A stretch of DNA of 64,000 nt from positions 1 to 64,000 of the forward strand of contig NW_022651109.1 in the NCBI RefSeq assembly GCF_004027225.2. Reading direction: 5' to 3'. Made by a program: the position numbers and the translations under genes. Source of the DNA: Strigops habroptila (taxonomy: Eukaryota > Chordata > Aves > Psittaciformes > Psittacidae). Below, piece by piece: positions 24,001-35,063 of this stretch (its first letter is position 1; every line of letters starts with the position of its first letter). The notes beneath the pieces were generated by a model. It was not told the origin of the DNA. It saw nothing but the letters and a program-made list of their open reading frames with translations, and did not search any database.

Positions 24001-27000
24001 TGGGTGGGTTTGGGGTAGGAAACAACCTCAGGTTGCTCCATGGTATCTCCCAAAACTTCAAATATCGAGTTGATTGGACCGATGGTGGCCTTGATGGAGC
24101 AGGAAGAGGTTTGGACCATGATGGAGAAGAGATGGATGGAAAAGGAGGTGGAAAAGTCCCATTTTCCTTCCATTTGAACCCAAATCACCCTGATTTTGCC
24201 CATGTCCTTCTGGTGGATGGAGATATGTTGACCATAGACCTCGATGGTGACCAAGCTTATGGAGGAGATGGATGGAGAAGGAGATGGATGGAAAAGGAGG
24301 TGGGAAAGACCCATTTCCCCCAAGTTTTGGGTCAACTCACCCTGACTTTGCCCATTTCCTTCTGGTGGATGGAGATACGTTGACCATAGACCTTGACGTT
24401 GACCAAGCTGACGTAGGAGATGGATTTCACTCCCCCACGGATGTTGTTCTTGCTCTCCACCTTGAAGGGCACCAAGGAGGTGTCATTCCCACAGGATTCC
24501 ACCATGGTGTAGGTGCAGGTCCCTTGGAAGTCAAAGTCCAGCCCATCAAAGGTGTGGTAATGGGGATCTCCCCAAGCCCAGCAGGTTGCAACCATGGATG
24601 GGACACACTTGGCTTGACCATCCTTCAACTTGCATCTCTCTTTGGGTCTGCACCGAAGGGCTTTGCAAGGGTCTGGAAGGAGAAGAAACCATAGGAGAAA
24701 CCATGGGAGATGGACATCGGTGGCCTCCATCTCCCATTGCTGTTGGAGATCAGTGGCCACCATCTCTCTTGCTTTAGGCTTTGCTCCTCAACCTTGCCCT
24801 TCAAACTAGACCATCTAGACCATCAACTGGACCTTCTCCACCTCCAACCCCCCTGCAGAAGCCCCATCGTTCCTTACTTTGGTTGATGCACCCCATGATC
24901 CCATCCTTGATCTCACAGGTCTCATCCTCAGTGCAACTGTGGTTGCTACAGGTCAAGCCTTGGCCAGGGACACACGTACAACGCTGTTGGCAGGTCTCCT
25001 TCAGGACCATCTCATGGGGCTGGAGGGGGAGAGGAGCCAAAGGGGTGAGAAGAACCAGATTGTGTTGACTTCAATGCATGAGACCATGTAGGGATGGGGG
25101 AAACCATCGTATCTTGAGGTCTTCAACCTCCTCAGAAGGTTGCGCTGGGACAATCTCAAGCACAAACATAGGTTGGGTGGAGAATGGATGGAGACAACCC
25201 CTAAGGAGAAGGTCTTGATGGTGCTGGGTGAGGGGAAGCTCAATGTTGACCCAGGAACCAACCATGTCTTGGGTTCCATCACCAGCTCCATGACAAGTAG
25301 GTCATGGAGGGGATTGTCCTCATCTACTCCACTCTGGTGAGACCAACCTGGAGAACTGGATCCAGCTCTGGTGTCCCCAATGTAAGAAGGTCAATGGAGC
25401 TGTTGGAGCAAGGCCAGAGGCCATGGAGATGCTCCAAGGGCTGGAGCACCTCTATGGAGACAGAGGGAGCTGGGGTTGGAATGGGTTGAATGGAGAAGGT
25501 TTGGGATGACCAGGTTGGACAGGGCTTGGAGCAACCTGGGCTGGTGGAAGGTGCCCATGTCCCTTGGTTGGAACTGGATGCTCTTCCAGGTCCATCCCAA
25601 CCCAACCCATTCCATTTCTTTATGTGAAACCATGAAAGATGGAAGCTACTGAGATATTTCATCTACAGGGAGCTTTGGGACCATCTACTGCAATGTAAAT
25701 GGGAAGAAACTGATGAAGAACCCTCCAAAGGCCACCAGAGGGAGAAGGTTCCTACCTTGTAGTACTCCCCATCCACAAAGCATCCACAGTGGTCCTTGGG
25801 GACGCAGCCATGGCCATCAAAGACGTACCCTTGGTCACACTGACACCCTTCCATGCAGCTCTGAGGACATCTGGAGGCATCTCCAAGCCTTGAGCAGCTC
25901 TTGGGGCAGAGGTTGGTGCAAAGGGAGTAGCTGCTGTTGGCCGGGCACTTGAGGGCTGCAATGGAAGCCATGAGGTTGACCCAACGTTGGGGTGCGAGAG
26001 TGGTGGCAACCTCAAGGGTGGACCTTAAGGTGGTGGAAGGGTCTAAACGTTGGTGGGAACAGAAGCCATGTGGTGTTGGGGGCAAGGAGAAGACAACCTG
26101 AGCACCGACAAGCACCATCGTTGTGGTCACCATGGACCTCCATCTCCAGCCCCCCTTAGATACCAGTTGTAAAGGTTCCAATGGACCCCAAAGAGATGTG
26201 ACTCCTTGACCATGGAGAACCATGACCCCACCACTTACGGCACAAGGATGGTCTTCTCCAAGCCTCAATGGTGACCCCGGCATCTTGGCAAGCGATGGAG
26301 TAGCTCTGGATGGTCCTACAGAGGACATTGGTGTCCCCTTCGGCAAGGCAAACATCATGGAGACACGCTTGGAGATACAGGTCCGGGTCAATGAGGTGGT
26401 GGCAGGAGGCAAAAGGTCCCTTTGGGGCCATCAGGAGGCCACAATAGTTGGGTTTCTGGAGGACCATCATCTTCTCCTCCGTGCAGATGGGACAATGGTC
26501 CTTGGGGCAATGGTCAATGCAAGGTGCATCAAGGGTCTTCCAAGCAGAGCCAAAGACCACCGTGTTGGGAGCTTGGTGGCCATCAGGGAGGAGAAGCTCA
26601 TCGTCTCGTTGCCCATTGTAGTTGCCACAGAGCCCACAGAGGTGGCCTTGGTAGCTTGGTGGGACCGTGACCATGACGTGGTGGAGGAGGTCATAGAGCA
26701 CGAGGAGGCCAAAGTCAGTCTGAAGCAGGATGCCCATCCCGTGTTGGTGGACCTCAACCTGCCCATGGCTTAGGATGGCCGGGAGGTGGTGGGATATGGA
26801 GTCCACCTAGGACAGGAAGAGATAAACCCACCAATGAGCTTCAAGGAGGCTACAAGGAGAAGGTTATGGAGGTAGGAGCAGGAACCATTGGGAGAAGAAC
26901 CTTCCAACCAACCTTCTAATGGATTTATGGAAGCTGGAAGGCAAAACATGGCTTTATCTTGGACATAGGGGTGAGGTCTTCTCCCATCATGGAAACCCAA

Positions 27001-30000
27001 GTTTGGGCTCTCATGTCCATAAGGCAGACCCCAAATTGTGGTTATGGATGGAGCTGTGTCCCTCTAACCTCATAGCAAGGTCAGTGTGAACCCATAGATG
27101 ATGATGGTGGACCACCATCATGCAGTTGTGTCCATCCAACCTCATACCGAAGTCAACATAAGCCCATAGACATTGATGGTGGACCACCATGGATGGAGCT
27201 GTGCCCATCCAACTTCATTCCAAAGCCAACATGAACCCATAGACCTCACCACCACAACCTTAGTGTGGTGGACCTCCAAGTACCACCTTACCATGACACT
27301 CCTCCTGCCTTGCATCAAGGTCAGCGTGAGCCCGTGGACCTCAATGGTCAACGTTTGGATGCTGGAGACCTTCTTCTTCTGGCGAGCATCCTTCTGGATC
27401 TTCACCACGAAGGGGTTGAGGTTGTCACCAGAGCAGGTCTCCGTGAGGACATAGGAGCAGGTACCTGAGATGTTGAAAGCCACCCCATCAAAGGACATAT
27501 AGTTGCGGTCACCGGTGGCCACGCAGGTCCCTGGTGCAGTAGATGGACATTGGAAGACCCCATCGATGACTTCCCCTTCACCATCACCAGGACAAGAGGT
27601 CTTCTGGCAGTCCACATTGCCACCAGGTTGGCAGAGACACTTCTCCTGCATGGAGGGGTAGAAGGTCTCATTCACCTTGTAGTAGAAGTCCTGATGGTGG
27701 CAACCACATTGGGACATGGGGACACACTCGTCACCGCTGAGCACAAAGCCTTGGTCGCACACACAACCTTCACGGCATTGGTCTTTCATGGAGCATCTTC
27801 TGGATGTGTGGATGGTGCTGCAGGTCTGGGAGCAGGGCTGGGAGCAGAGCTCATAGTGGCTTCTTGGAGGACAGGAGATATCTGCCATTGGACATGGACA
27901 TCCATGAGGAGCAAGGAAATCCCACCCCAGATCCTCCAGTTCTTCTACACTTGGGGGCAAAGCTCTGCTTAATGGTGGTGTCCACCACACGTAGATGGGT
28001 TTAACCCATGGTTACACCTCATCTCTACCTCCTTATGGACATCATGAAGGTTGAGGTGTCCATAAAGATGGTGGAACCAGCCTAAGAAGGGTTCCTGGTC
28101 ATTGGAACAGAGACGATGGGACCAAGCTAAGAAGGGTTCCTGGTCATTGTCTATGACCAGAGATGGTGGCACCTATCTAAGAAGGGTTCTTGGCCATTGG
28201 ACCAGAGATGATGGGACCAACCTAGATGTCAGGTGGGATTCCCACCTCTCTGCTTCATCTCCACATGGTTTTGGGCTTCCCTTGGATGCTCCTGACCATT
28301 CATGAAGCCCAAACCCAACCGATGATCCCAACTTACTGCAGAAGTCCTCGGTCCTCCACATCCCAATGGTGACACCAGCAGCTTGACAGGCAGCAGCGTA
28401 GCGGGCAATGATGGGACATGCCACCTCCTCCCGATGTGGGAAGAGGCAGGAATCATGGACACAGCTTTGGAAGTACTTGGTGGCATCTACATGAGCATGG
28501 CAAGCTCCAAAAGGTCCATCTACTTGTTGGAGGAGCCCACAACCCATCTTGGAGTCTTCTTCTTGCTGTTGTTGTCCCCTTTGAGGGCATTCCACCTTTG
28601 ATAGCTCCATGCAACCTGGGATGTCCATCACCTTCCAGTTGTCTCCATAGGTGTCCGGGTTGGAGGTCGCGCTGTTGTTCTTCACCATCATCATCATCTC
28701 ATCATCCACGTTCCCATCGTAGTTCCCACAGAGGCCACACAAGCTGTTGGAGTAAGTGCTGGGCACTGAGACCATGACTTGGCTTTGCCAGTCGTAGGTG
28801 ACCATGAGGCCAAAGTCGGTCTCCACCACAGCTTCTTGGCCACCTCTGGAGATGGAGATCTTGTCTCGGTGGTGGTATGGGAGGTTGACCAAGCGGTCAT
28901 TGATCTGGGGGCAAAAGGCAAGAAGAAGCCATCATTTGGTGTCCAAGACTCAATTCTCCACCCCCTTGACTCCAACCAACCCACCCAAACCATGTAGATG
29001 GAGACCAGGATGGACCCATAACCATGTGCCCACTAGCTCTGAGGTGAACGGTGCCCACCACCACGCATGGATCTCCTGCTTCTGGTGGAGATCCATAGAT
29101 TGAGGCCATTAAACCTCATCTTGGTCAATGTGGGGTCACCAAACCCAAGGGTGGAAGCTCTGGATCTCAGTGTGGTTGAAGGAGAACCTTCGGTGTTGCC
29201 CAATGGATAGAAGAAATGGGCTGAGGAGCAGAAGAACATGAAGAAACATCTACTAAACCCACCATGACTTTGCCAGGATGGTCCTGCTTGACCACAATGG
29301 TCTTGCCATAGACTTTGACCATCACAAGAGCAATGGAGGACAAAGCTTCCTCCTCATGGCCATTCTGCACCAACACTTGGAAGTCCACCAGCTCTTGGCT
29401 CTTCTCACACAACCCAGTGAACTGGTAGATGCAGGAACCTTGGAAGATGAAGCTCCCACCATCGAAGGTCTCATAATGGGTGGCACCAACAGCAGAGCAG
29501 GTCCCATAGCTCTTGGGGTAACAGTCTTGGATGCCCTCTTCCACCCGGCATTCTTCTCCATCACGGCAGCTGGACCATTGACATATGGGCCTTCGGAGCT
29601 CCATGTCACACCTACAGCGCTTGGTGCAGTTGGTGTCACCCCAAAAGACCTCATGGGGACCATGGAGGAGGCCCTCAAAGACACAACCACATTCGTCTTG
29701 GGGGATGCACTCGTTGAGGTCCAAGACGAAGCCCTCTTGGCACTGGCAGGTCTCCACGCAGGCCATGGGGTCGCAGGCAGGTGGCATCACGGCAGGGTTG
29801 CAGGTGGTGGGGCAGGAGGTGCCGCACGTGGTGTAGTTGCTGTTCTTGGGGCAGGGAAGAGCTGTGGATGGGATGGGACAAGGTGGTTGTGGTGGGATGG
29901 GGCAGCATCTGCGTGGTGGGATGGGACACTTTGGTCAGGTGTGGTTATGGTGGGATGGAACACTGCGGTTGTGGTTGGAAGGGACACCATGGTCGTGGTG

Positions 30001-32965
30001 GGATGGGATGCCATGGTCGTGGTGGGATGGGGCACTCATGGCAGGATGGAATGCCATGGTTGTGGTGGGAAGAGACATGATGGTCATGGTGGGATGGGAC
30101 ACCATGGTCATAGTGAGATGGGACACTATGGTCGTGCATGGTTATGGTGGGGTGGGACACCATGGTCATAGTGAGATGGGACACTATGGTCGGGCATGGT
30201 TATGGTAGGATGGGACACTGTGGTTGTGGTGGGATGGGACACCATGGTCAAGGTTGGATGGGACTTTCTACATAGACTTTATGGAGTCTTCATGGACTTC
30301 CTGGAGTCTCCATGGTCATTCTGGACCCACCTCCCTTCCATGCCCATCTTCTAACACAACCTGTCCCACCTCACTTGGAAGACCAAGACCTCTATGATGA
30401 CACCAACATCCCCATTGACCCCATTTCCCTTTCTCCCTTTCTCCTTCTCATTCCCATCCCACCACCCCTTGATTCCATAATGAACATGCCCACCAAGGGG
30501 AGGACCTTTGGGCCCACCAGGAGCTACTCACGACACTGCGCCAATGTCCTCCAGTCCTCAATGGTGACCCCTTCCTCTTGGCAGCTATCTGCATAGGCTT
30601 CCAGGGCTTGGCACAGCATGGTATGGAGCCCATCATTGACACACAGGTCATAGATGCAGTTGTCCAAGTAGACATTGGGGTTGATGGTGGCGTGGCACCT
30701 CCTGAAGGGCCCCATACTTTGGGTCATCATCCCACACGATGTCTCCTCCTTGTACTTGGCCACCTCGTCCCATTGACAACAGTCACAGTCTCCACCACAG
30801 TTGTCCCAACAATGATGGGTCTCGTTGGTCACCTTCCAGCTTGTTCCCAGCTCCACCATGTCCTGGGCCATGTTGCCATCAGGTTTGAGGGCATCATCTT
30901 GAGGGTCACCATTGGCGTTGCCGCATAAGCCACACACTTTGCCAGCGAGGACACTGGGGAGCTTCACCACCACGTGGTCATCCCAGTCATAGAGGACCTT
31001 CAGCTTGAAGGCCGTTTGAAGCAGCATGGACTTGCCTTTTGGCCGTAGATGGAGCTTCCCATTGGCGAGGGTGATGGGGAGGTGGGACCGGTGGTTGTTG
31101 ACCTGGAAGAGGAAGGAAACCCCATGAAGGACCCAAAATGACATCCAAAATGGGGTGAAATGGAAGGGTTTGAGCTTTGGAGGTGTCTTCTGCAAGAGGT
31201 GACCATGCAGAAGCTCATTGAGGTTGAAGAAGACCCTTCAGACATGTCGTTCCCATGTTGCTTTGGATTGACATACCCTCACCATCCCGTTCTCCGACCT
31301 GACCACCACAATGGTCACGCCATAGACACGGATGGTCACGGAACCAACATAGGAGACCTTCAGGTTGCCCCGATGCTCGTTTTTGGCCTCAATGCTGAAG
31401 ACGGGCAGGGTTGGGTCTGGGTCACAGGTCTTGGTCAAGGTGTAGGTGCAGGTGCCCATGAAGTCAAAGGGTTGCCCATCAAAAGTCCTATAGTGAGGAT
31501 CACCGGTGGCCCAGCAGGTTGAGAAGGTCTCTTGGACACATTTGGGTTGTCCATCCACCATCTCGCACTTCTCCTTGCAGGCCAGGTCTTGGCATGAAAG
31601 AGGAGGAGAACCTGTAGAGAAAAAGGGAAGAAAGCCATGGATGGCCACCATGGAGAAGAGAAAGAGGGAGGAAACCCATGGATGGCCACCATGGAGAAGA
31701 CCTCCCCACTGGCAACACACAACCATGGTGTTGATCATACTTACTGGTGGCACAAAGACCACTGAAGCCATAACCAACATAGTTCTGGAAGCCAAAGACC
31801 AGGAGCCCAAAAGGTGTCCTTGGGTGCTCCACACTCTGGATCTCCCCTGGCTTGGTCATGGTGATGGTGGCCCAGGAGAAGTCTGTGCCGGGAATGGTTT
31901 GCCAGGGTATGGTCCTCTCCGTCTTCTGGTTGAATGTTATGGAGCTGGTGTCCACGCTGAGGGCCATGAGGACAACGTGGTTCTCATAGCCGGCCATGCT
32001 GACAACCTGGTAGGACTTGCAGTAGGTGGACACGGGTTGGATGTTGACCATGAAGGGGTCTTGCCTGATGAAGCCCTTGGACCCGGTAAAGAAGAAAACC
32101 ACCTGAACCCCAGCTGAAGCATTGAGATGAAGAGGAGAACTTCTGCCCACCCTGAACTTATGGACCTGCCCGGCCACCATGACCTCGGTGGCAACCGAGT
32201 TACCGCTGTTGTAGCTGATGGAGGTCCTCTCCGCTGCCACCACATAGGCGAAGTCCATGTGCTCCTGCAACGGGTTGGGAGGGATGACATAGACCTTTCC
32301 CCATCCATCAACAGGCAGAAGCTGCTCCACCACATGGTCGCATCCTGTGTGGACCTTCACACAGGTATGGCCACTGAGGACCACCACGGGGTTGTCCGAT
32401 ATGACCTCGGTGCCAGAGAGATCGTAGCTGCTTTGGAGCTGGAAGCTGTGGTAGGAACTCAAGGAGACGTGAAGGATGGTCCCAGAGGAGTAATTCTTCC
32501 CTCTGTAGTAGAAACTACCCTTGGCTTTGATGGCAACAGTGGTTGAGGTCTTCCCGGCCACCACCACCAGCTCCTTCAGCCCATTTCTCCTGTTGTCTTC
32601 TGGTGTCACCACATAATACCTCTGACCCAGCATCTCCACAGGTAGAACCATGGTGGCACCAATCGTGTAGCTCTTGGAGCTGATGGCCACCACCGAGATG
32701 TCCTTGGTGGCCTGGATCAAGACGGCTTTATCCGAAAGCTGGTTGCCCATCAGCTCCACGTTCGCAGGAAGGCGGAGAGGAACCGTGTCACCATTCCCAA
32801 GGGTGATGGTGTTGGAGAAGGCATGGTGGTGCATGGTCACCTTCACCGTGGTGGACGGGGAGTAGGCTGTGAGGAGGAGCTGGGCATCGAGGTAGGTGCC
32901 TTCCACATCGTTCTGCATGAAGGCCATGAGGAATTCCGTGCCGGGAAAAGCCGAGGTGGGAAGAG
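15085..32965 (-). CDS. FCGBP: FCGBP-like (IgGFc-binding protein) gene, seven vWD units
   Basis: Nineteen minus-strand exons join in one frame (about 2,940 codons). Order: IgGFc-binding N-terminal domain (31745-32965), then seven vWD domains, each split over two exons, with C8 and TIL modules between, and a tiny last exon that adds Cys-Cys-Ile and stops at 15237-15239. The architecture matches FCGBP, a secreted mucus protein that associates with MUC2; human FCGBP has 13 vWD domains, so this copy is short. The autocleavage motif GDPH is present in vWD 1, 4 and 5 and lost in 2, 3, 6 and 7. CGLCG or a close form is kept in all but vWD6, which reads HGLCG. The exon with the start codon is uncertain: a candidate at 34955-35003 is in phase but gives no signal peptide. 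Introns carry CR1 pieces and minisatellites. A plus-strand paralogue lies head to head at 41552. Confidence 0.88.
15102..15107 (-). terminator. Poly(A) signal AATAAA of the minus FCGBP-like gene
   Basis: GCAATAAAAGG on the minus strand, 130 bases past the TAG stop, in a short AT-richer stretch that gives a compact 3' UTR. Confidence 0.8.
15237..17995 (-). CDS. Minus FCGBP-like gene, unit 7: TIL, vWD7 without C8, terminal microexon
   Basis: Exons 17796-17995 (TIL), 16990-17364 (VWC-like plus vWD start, FISFDG without GDPH), 16296-16580 (CGICGNYDGN to RAPDFTH) and 15237-15248, which adds CCI and the TAG stop. The plus gene ends in the same way, DFVG then CD and stop, which supports the microexon. 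Confidence 0.8.
15300..16085. repeat. Polypyrimidine/polypurine minisatellite in last intron of minus FCGBP-like gene
   Basis: 780 bases almost free of A on the plus strand, built of CTTTTTGGCCTCTTTCCC and GGGGCTATTTCCCCTC units. On the transcribed strand it is GA-rich. It fills the intron between the terminal microexon and the vWD7 exon. The T/C-rich frames are artefacts. Confidence 0.92.
17440..17745. repeat. Tandem repeat in FCGBP-like intron (CATTGGAAAGG / ATCAAGAAACGTTGAG)
   Basis: Units of roughly 35-60 bases with CCCATTGGAAAGG and AACATCAAGAAACGTTGAGG recur about six times. Confidence 0.8.
18060..18300. repeat. GAACCTCAACCCTGGTC tandem repeat in FCGBP-like intron
   Basis: About six copies of a 40-60-base unit with GAACCTCAACC, TGGTCCATC and AACCAGGTTCCTCCTTG. 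Confidence 0.75.
18327..19752 (-). CDS. Minus FCGBP-like gene, unit 6: TIL, degenerate vWD6, short C8
   Basis: Exons 19166-19752 and 18327-18819. GDPH is replaced by GGTYSTFDG, and the usual CGLCG reads HGLCGDFNGD. The second exon is 493 bases against about 570 in the sister units, the loss falling between vWD and C8. The unit looks structurally relaxed. Confidence 0.82.
19855..20285. repeat. 39-base minisatellite in FCGBP-like intron
   Basis: About 11 copies of a unit holding GGTGCATGGAGAACCCAA followed by CTTGATGCAACCAAGTCTT or CTTGGTAGAACCAGGTTTT. As 39 is a multiple of three, frames on both strands stay open. Confidence 0.92.
20357..22286 (-). CDS. Minus FCGBP-like gene, unit 5: TIL, vWD5, C8
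   Basis: Exons 21688-22286 and 20357-20921. TIL begins CPENSHYEACGTSC; GDPHYTTFDG is intact; the second exon has CGLCGNANGD and a C8 ending WRTAAFC. It closely matches the second unit of the plus-strand gene. Confidence 0.87.
21045..21650. repeat. 31-base minisatellite in FCGBP-like intron
   Basis: About 19 copies of a unit containing ATAGAAGGACCTTGAAACC and CATCTAAACCCCATATGG, filling most of the intron between 20921 and 21688. Confidence 0.92.
22330..22797 (+). mobile_element. CR1 LINE 3' fragment (sense on plus)
   Basis: Contains the CR1 tail hallmarks CAGGTTGGACAGGGCTTG, CTAGTGGAAGG, GATTGGAACTGGATGG and GGTCCCTTCCAACCCATTCC. It lies in an intron of the minus FCGBP-like gene, antisense to it. 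It is 5' truncated, as usual for CR1, and has internal gaps against the usual tail. Confidence 0.85.
23035..25955 (-). CDS. Minus FCGBP-like gene, unit 4: TIL, VWC-like exon, microdomain, vWD4, C8
   Basis: Four exons: 25756-25955 (TIL, CPANSSYSLCTNLC), 24878-25019 (VWC-like, CQQRCTCVPGQGLTC), 24341-24672 (DPCKALRCRPKERCKL, then GDPHYHTFDG) and 23035-23614 (CGLCGNFN, C8 ending WRTPSGC). The microdomain has the C-x4-C-x5-C-x8-C-V spacing repeated in the gene at 57687. A CR1 fragment sits in the first intron. Confidence 0.85.
24140..24425 (-). other. Tandem partial duplication of a vWD4 exon end
   Basis: 24165-24262 repeats the last part of the vWD4 exon and its donor region (24335-24420). The copy reads VYGQHISIHQKDMGKIR against VYGQRISIHQKEMGKVR. 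In the copy the donor GTGAGT has become GTGATT, and no acceptor was seen. It looks like a non-coding exon relic in the intron. Confidence 0.75.
25180..25625 (+). mobile_element. CR1 LINE 3' fragment (sense on plus)
   Basis: Matches the CR1 3' region: GAACTGGATCCAGCTCTGG, GGAGATGCTCCAAGGGCTGG, GAGCTGGGG, CAGGTTGGACAGGGCTTGG, and ends at CCATCCCAACCCAACCCATTC. It lies between the TIL and VWC-like exons of unit 4 of the minus FCGBP-like gene. Confidence 0.85.
26239..27881 (-). CDS. Minus FCGBP-like gene, unit 3: TIL, vWD3, C8
   Basis: Exons 27292-27881 and 26239-26806. TIL begins CPPRSHYELCSQPC. The vWD reads GDRNYMSFDG, a changed GDPH. The second exon holds CGLCGNYNGQ and a C8 ending WRRPSLC. 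Confidence 0.85.
28337..29861 (-). CDS. Minus FCGBP-like gene, unit 2: TIL, vWD2, C8
   Basis: Exons 29263-29861 and 28337-28904. TIL begins CPKNSNYTTCGTSC, and the vWD start reads GATHYETFDG, so GDPH is lost. The second exon has CGLCGNYDGN, a run of methionines in the following loop, and a C8 ending WRTEDFC. Confidence 0.85.
29870..30260. repeat. GGGATGGGACACCATGGTC tandem repeat in FCGBP-like intron
   Basis: Imperfect 24-base units such as GTGGTGGGATGGGACACC and CATGGTCATAGTGAGATGG between the TIL exon of unit 2 and the C8 exon of unit 1. Confidence 0.85.
30532..31611 (-). CDS. Minus FCGBP-like gene, unit 1: microdomain, vWD1 and C8
   Basis: Exons 31277-31611 and 30532-31102. The first starts with the C-x4..C microdomain (SCQDLACKEKC) and then GDPHYRTFDG; the second has CGLCGNANGD and a full C8 set ending WRTLAQC. 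GDPH is intact, so autocatalytic Asp-Pro cleavage is possible. Confidence 0.85.
31745..32965 (-). CDS. Minus FCGBP-like gene, exon for IgGFc-binding N-terminal domain
   Basis: One 1,221-base exon opens at an acceptor after TTCTTCTCCAG and closes at GCCACCA before GTAAGT. It carries EFLMAFMQN, LLLTAYSPSTTVKVT, LSGHTCVKVHTGCDHVVEQLLPVDGWG (positions about 225-250 of the exon) and GYENHVVLMAL, which align with the N-terminal domain of FCGBP. The exon begins after where a signal peptide would end, so a leader exon upstream is required. Confidence 0.85.
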
Positions 32966-32999
32966 CTGGAGAAGAACATGGGAAAAGTGGGAATTTGGT

Positions 33000-34250
33000 G
33001 TCTCTTTTTGATGGTTGTGGAAGCTGGGCTGGAAGTTTCTGCTCCAAGGTTCAACCAGAGCAAGGAGTGAGGCTGAATGTTGGCTTTGGGGTGGGAATTC
33101 CCAATGGGAATGAGGGAATTTGGGAAGTTTGGTTGAGGAAAGGCATGGGAAGGTCTAAGGAAATAGGGTTTGGGGGAGAAATGGGAAATTAGGGAAAATG
33201 GGAAATTGGTGCAATGGGAAAGAAGTGGAAATGGGAATTGGTGGAAATGGGAATTGGTGGAAATGGGAATTGAAGGAAATGGGAATTGGTGGAAATCAGG
33301 ATCTGATTGTAGGTTTTCCTGGTGGAAACAGGGTTGGAATATCGGGACACAACCAAAATGGGGGATAAAAAGGGTTTTTTGCTGCAGAAATTGCAATGGG
33401 AGGTGTTGGGGGGGGTGTTTTGGGTGTTTTTTGAGTGTTTTATGTGTTTTGGAGGGAGTTAGGTGTTTGTTATAGGGTTTTTTGATATGTTTGTGGGTGT
33501 TTTAGTGCTTTTTAATGTGTTTTGTGGCTTTTTTTTAGGCTTTTTGATCATAAAAATGGGATTTATTGCAAAAATGGTGCTAAAAAAGCCCCCAAAAGAG
33601 AAAATAGTTATTTTTGCTAAGAAAACAAGGGGGAAATGGGCTTTTTCTGAAGAAAAAGTGAGTTTTGGGTGAAAAAGACCCCCAAATAGGTGTTTTTATT
33701 GAGAAAACCGGGTAAAAATGGCTTTTTTAGGGGAAAAATACCATACAGAGAAGCTAAACCCGACAAAACTAGGAATAAGTATTTGATGCTCAAAACCAAA
33801 CAAGAAACATGGATTTTGGGTGGGAAAATGAGGAAATTTAGGCTTTTGCTGGGAAAAACACCCCCAAAAGGTGATAAAAGCTCTTGGATTATAAATTAAA
33901 ACAGCAGTGATGGGGGGTTTGGGTAAAAAAAGACGGGTTTGGGGTAAAAATAGCTGTTTTGTGCTCTTTTTCATTGGAATAATGAGGGAACGAGGGTGTT
34001 TTGGGTAAAAATAGGGAATAATGAGGTTTGGCTGGGGGTAAAAGCAGGGAATGAGGGATTTTGGGTGAAAAAAGGGGGGGTTGGTGAAAAACAACAGGCA
34101 AAGAGAGATTTTTGGTGAAGAGGTGAAGGGTTAATAAAGTGGGAAAGGGGAAAATAGGGAATAAGGGGAAATCTCTGGAAAACAAAGGGAATAAAGACTT
34201 TTGCTGCAGAAACATGAAGTAGAAGGGACTAAAATAAGCTTAAAGCACAG
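33000..34250. other. AT-rich low-complexity region upstream of the minus FCGBP-like N-terminal exon
   Basis: Dominated by GGGAAATGG, AAAAATGGG and TTTTGGGTG words, with clear A-richness on the plus strand, unlike the GC-rich flanks. No coding exon was found. It may be the first intron of the minus gene, as a TATA-like element and a candidate first exon lie at 34955-35063. Confidence 0.5.
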
Positions 34251-34954
34251 GAAATGGGGGGTTTGGGGATGGGAATGGGGTTGGGTTGATGCTCACCCCA
34301 GCAAAGAGCCAATGGAAGCCACCAGATGCCCATCTCCATCACTGGAAAAATGCCCAAACTAAGGAAAATGTACCTTTTTTGGGGGTAAAAAGAGCCATTA
34401 AAGGACAAAGAGGAACCTGGAGGTGACCCAAGTGTCTCCAGCATCTCCTTTTGGCCCCAAATTGTCCCCAAAGACCCTTTTCTACCCCATGGAACCCTCT
34501 TGCAAGTCACTTGGGGTTGAGTTCTTCTCAACCCAACGACCCCCAAGTCGTCCCTTTACCAGCACCTCCAACCCAAACCCCTTCTTGATGCCACCTCCAA
34601 GCCATGGTGCTATCAAACCCTCCTTGTAACCATCCACCAACCCACCCAGCAATGAATCCCACCCCTAAAATCACCCGAATTTGGGTCAAAATGAGGCCAA
34701 ATGGCAGGGATTTGGCCATTCCCACCTTCTGGATGATCTTAGAGCTGCTGGTTTCCCCCCATCACTCAACATTCGATGGGGTTCCATCAAAAACGTCTCA
34801 ATTTGGACTTGGGATGGAGGAAACCCCCCTTTTTCTGTAGTTTTCTTGGGAATTTAACCCATTTAGAACTTCTCCTTGGTGAGTGAAGGCATCTCTGACA
34901 CCTTTGGCTTAGACAGGACAACCCATCATGCCCCAGAGGACCCATAGCACTTAC

Positions 34955-35063
34955 CTTCAGGCTTCTTTCTGCTTCCGCGTCTCTTTGCTCTCCCAAAGAA
35001 CATGGATACGTGAGGCTGGATGAGGGAAAACTGTCAGCTTGATCCCAAAGCTTCCCTTTTTAT
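34955..35063 (-). promoter_or_regulatory. Candidate promoter and first exon of the minus FCGBP-like gene
   Basis: On the minus strand a TATA-like CATAAAAAGG lies at about 35055-35064. An ATG at 35003 follows about 55 bases downstream, and a GTAAGT donor comes after 34955. The reading phase joins the N-terminal-domain exon correctly. But the encoded piece, MFFGRAKRRGSRKKPE, is basic and not a signal peptide, so either it is untranslated leader or another exon is missing. Confidence 0.35.
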
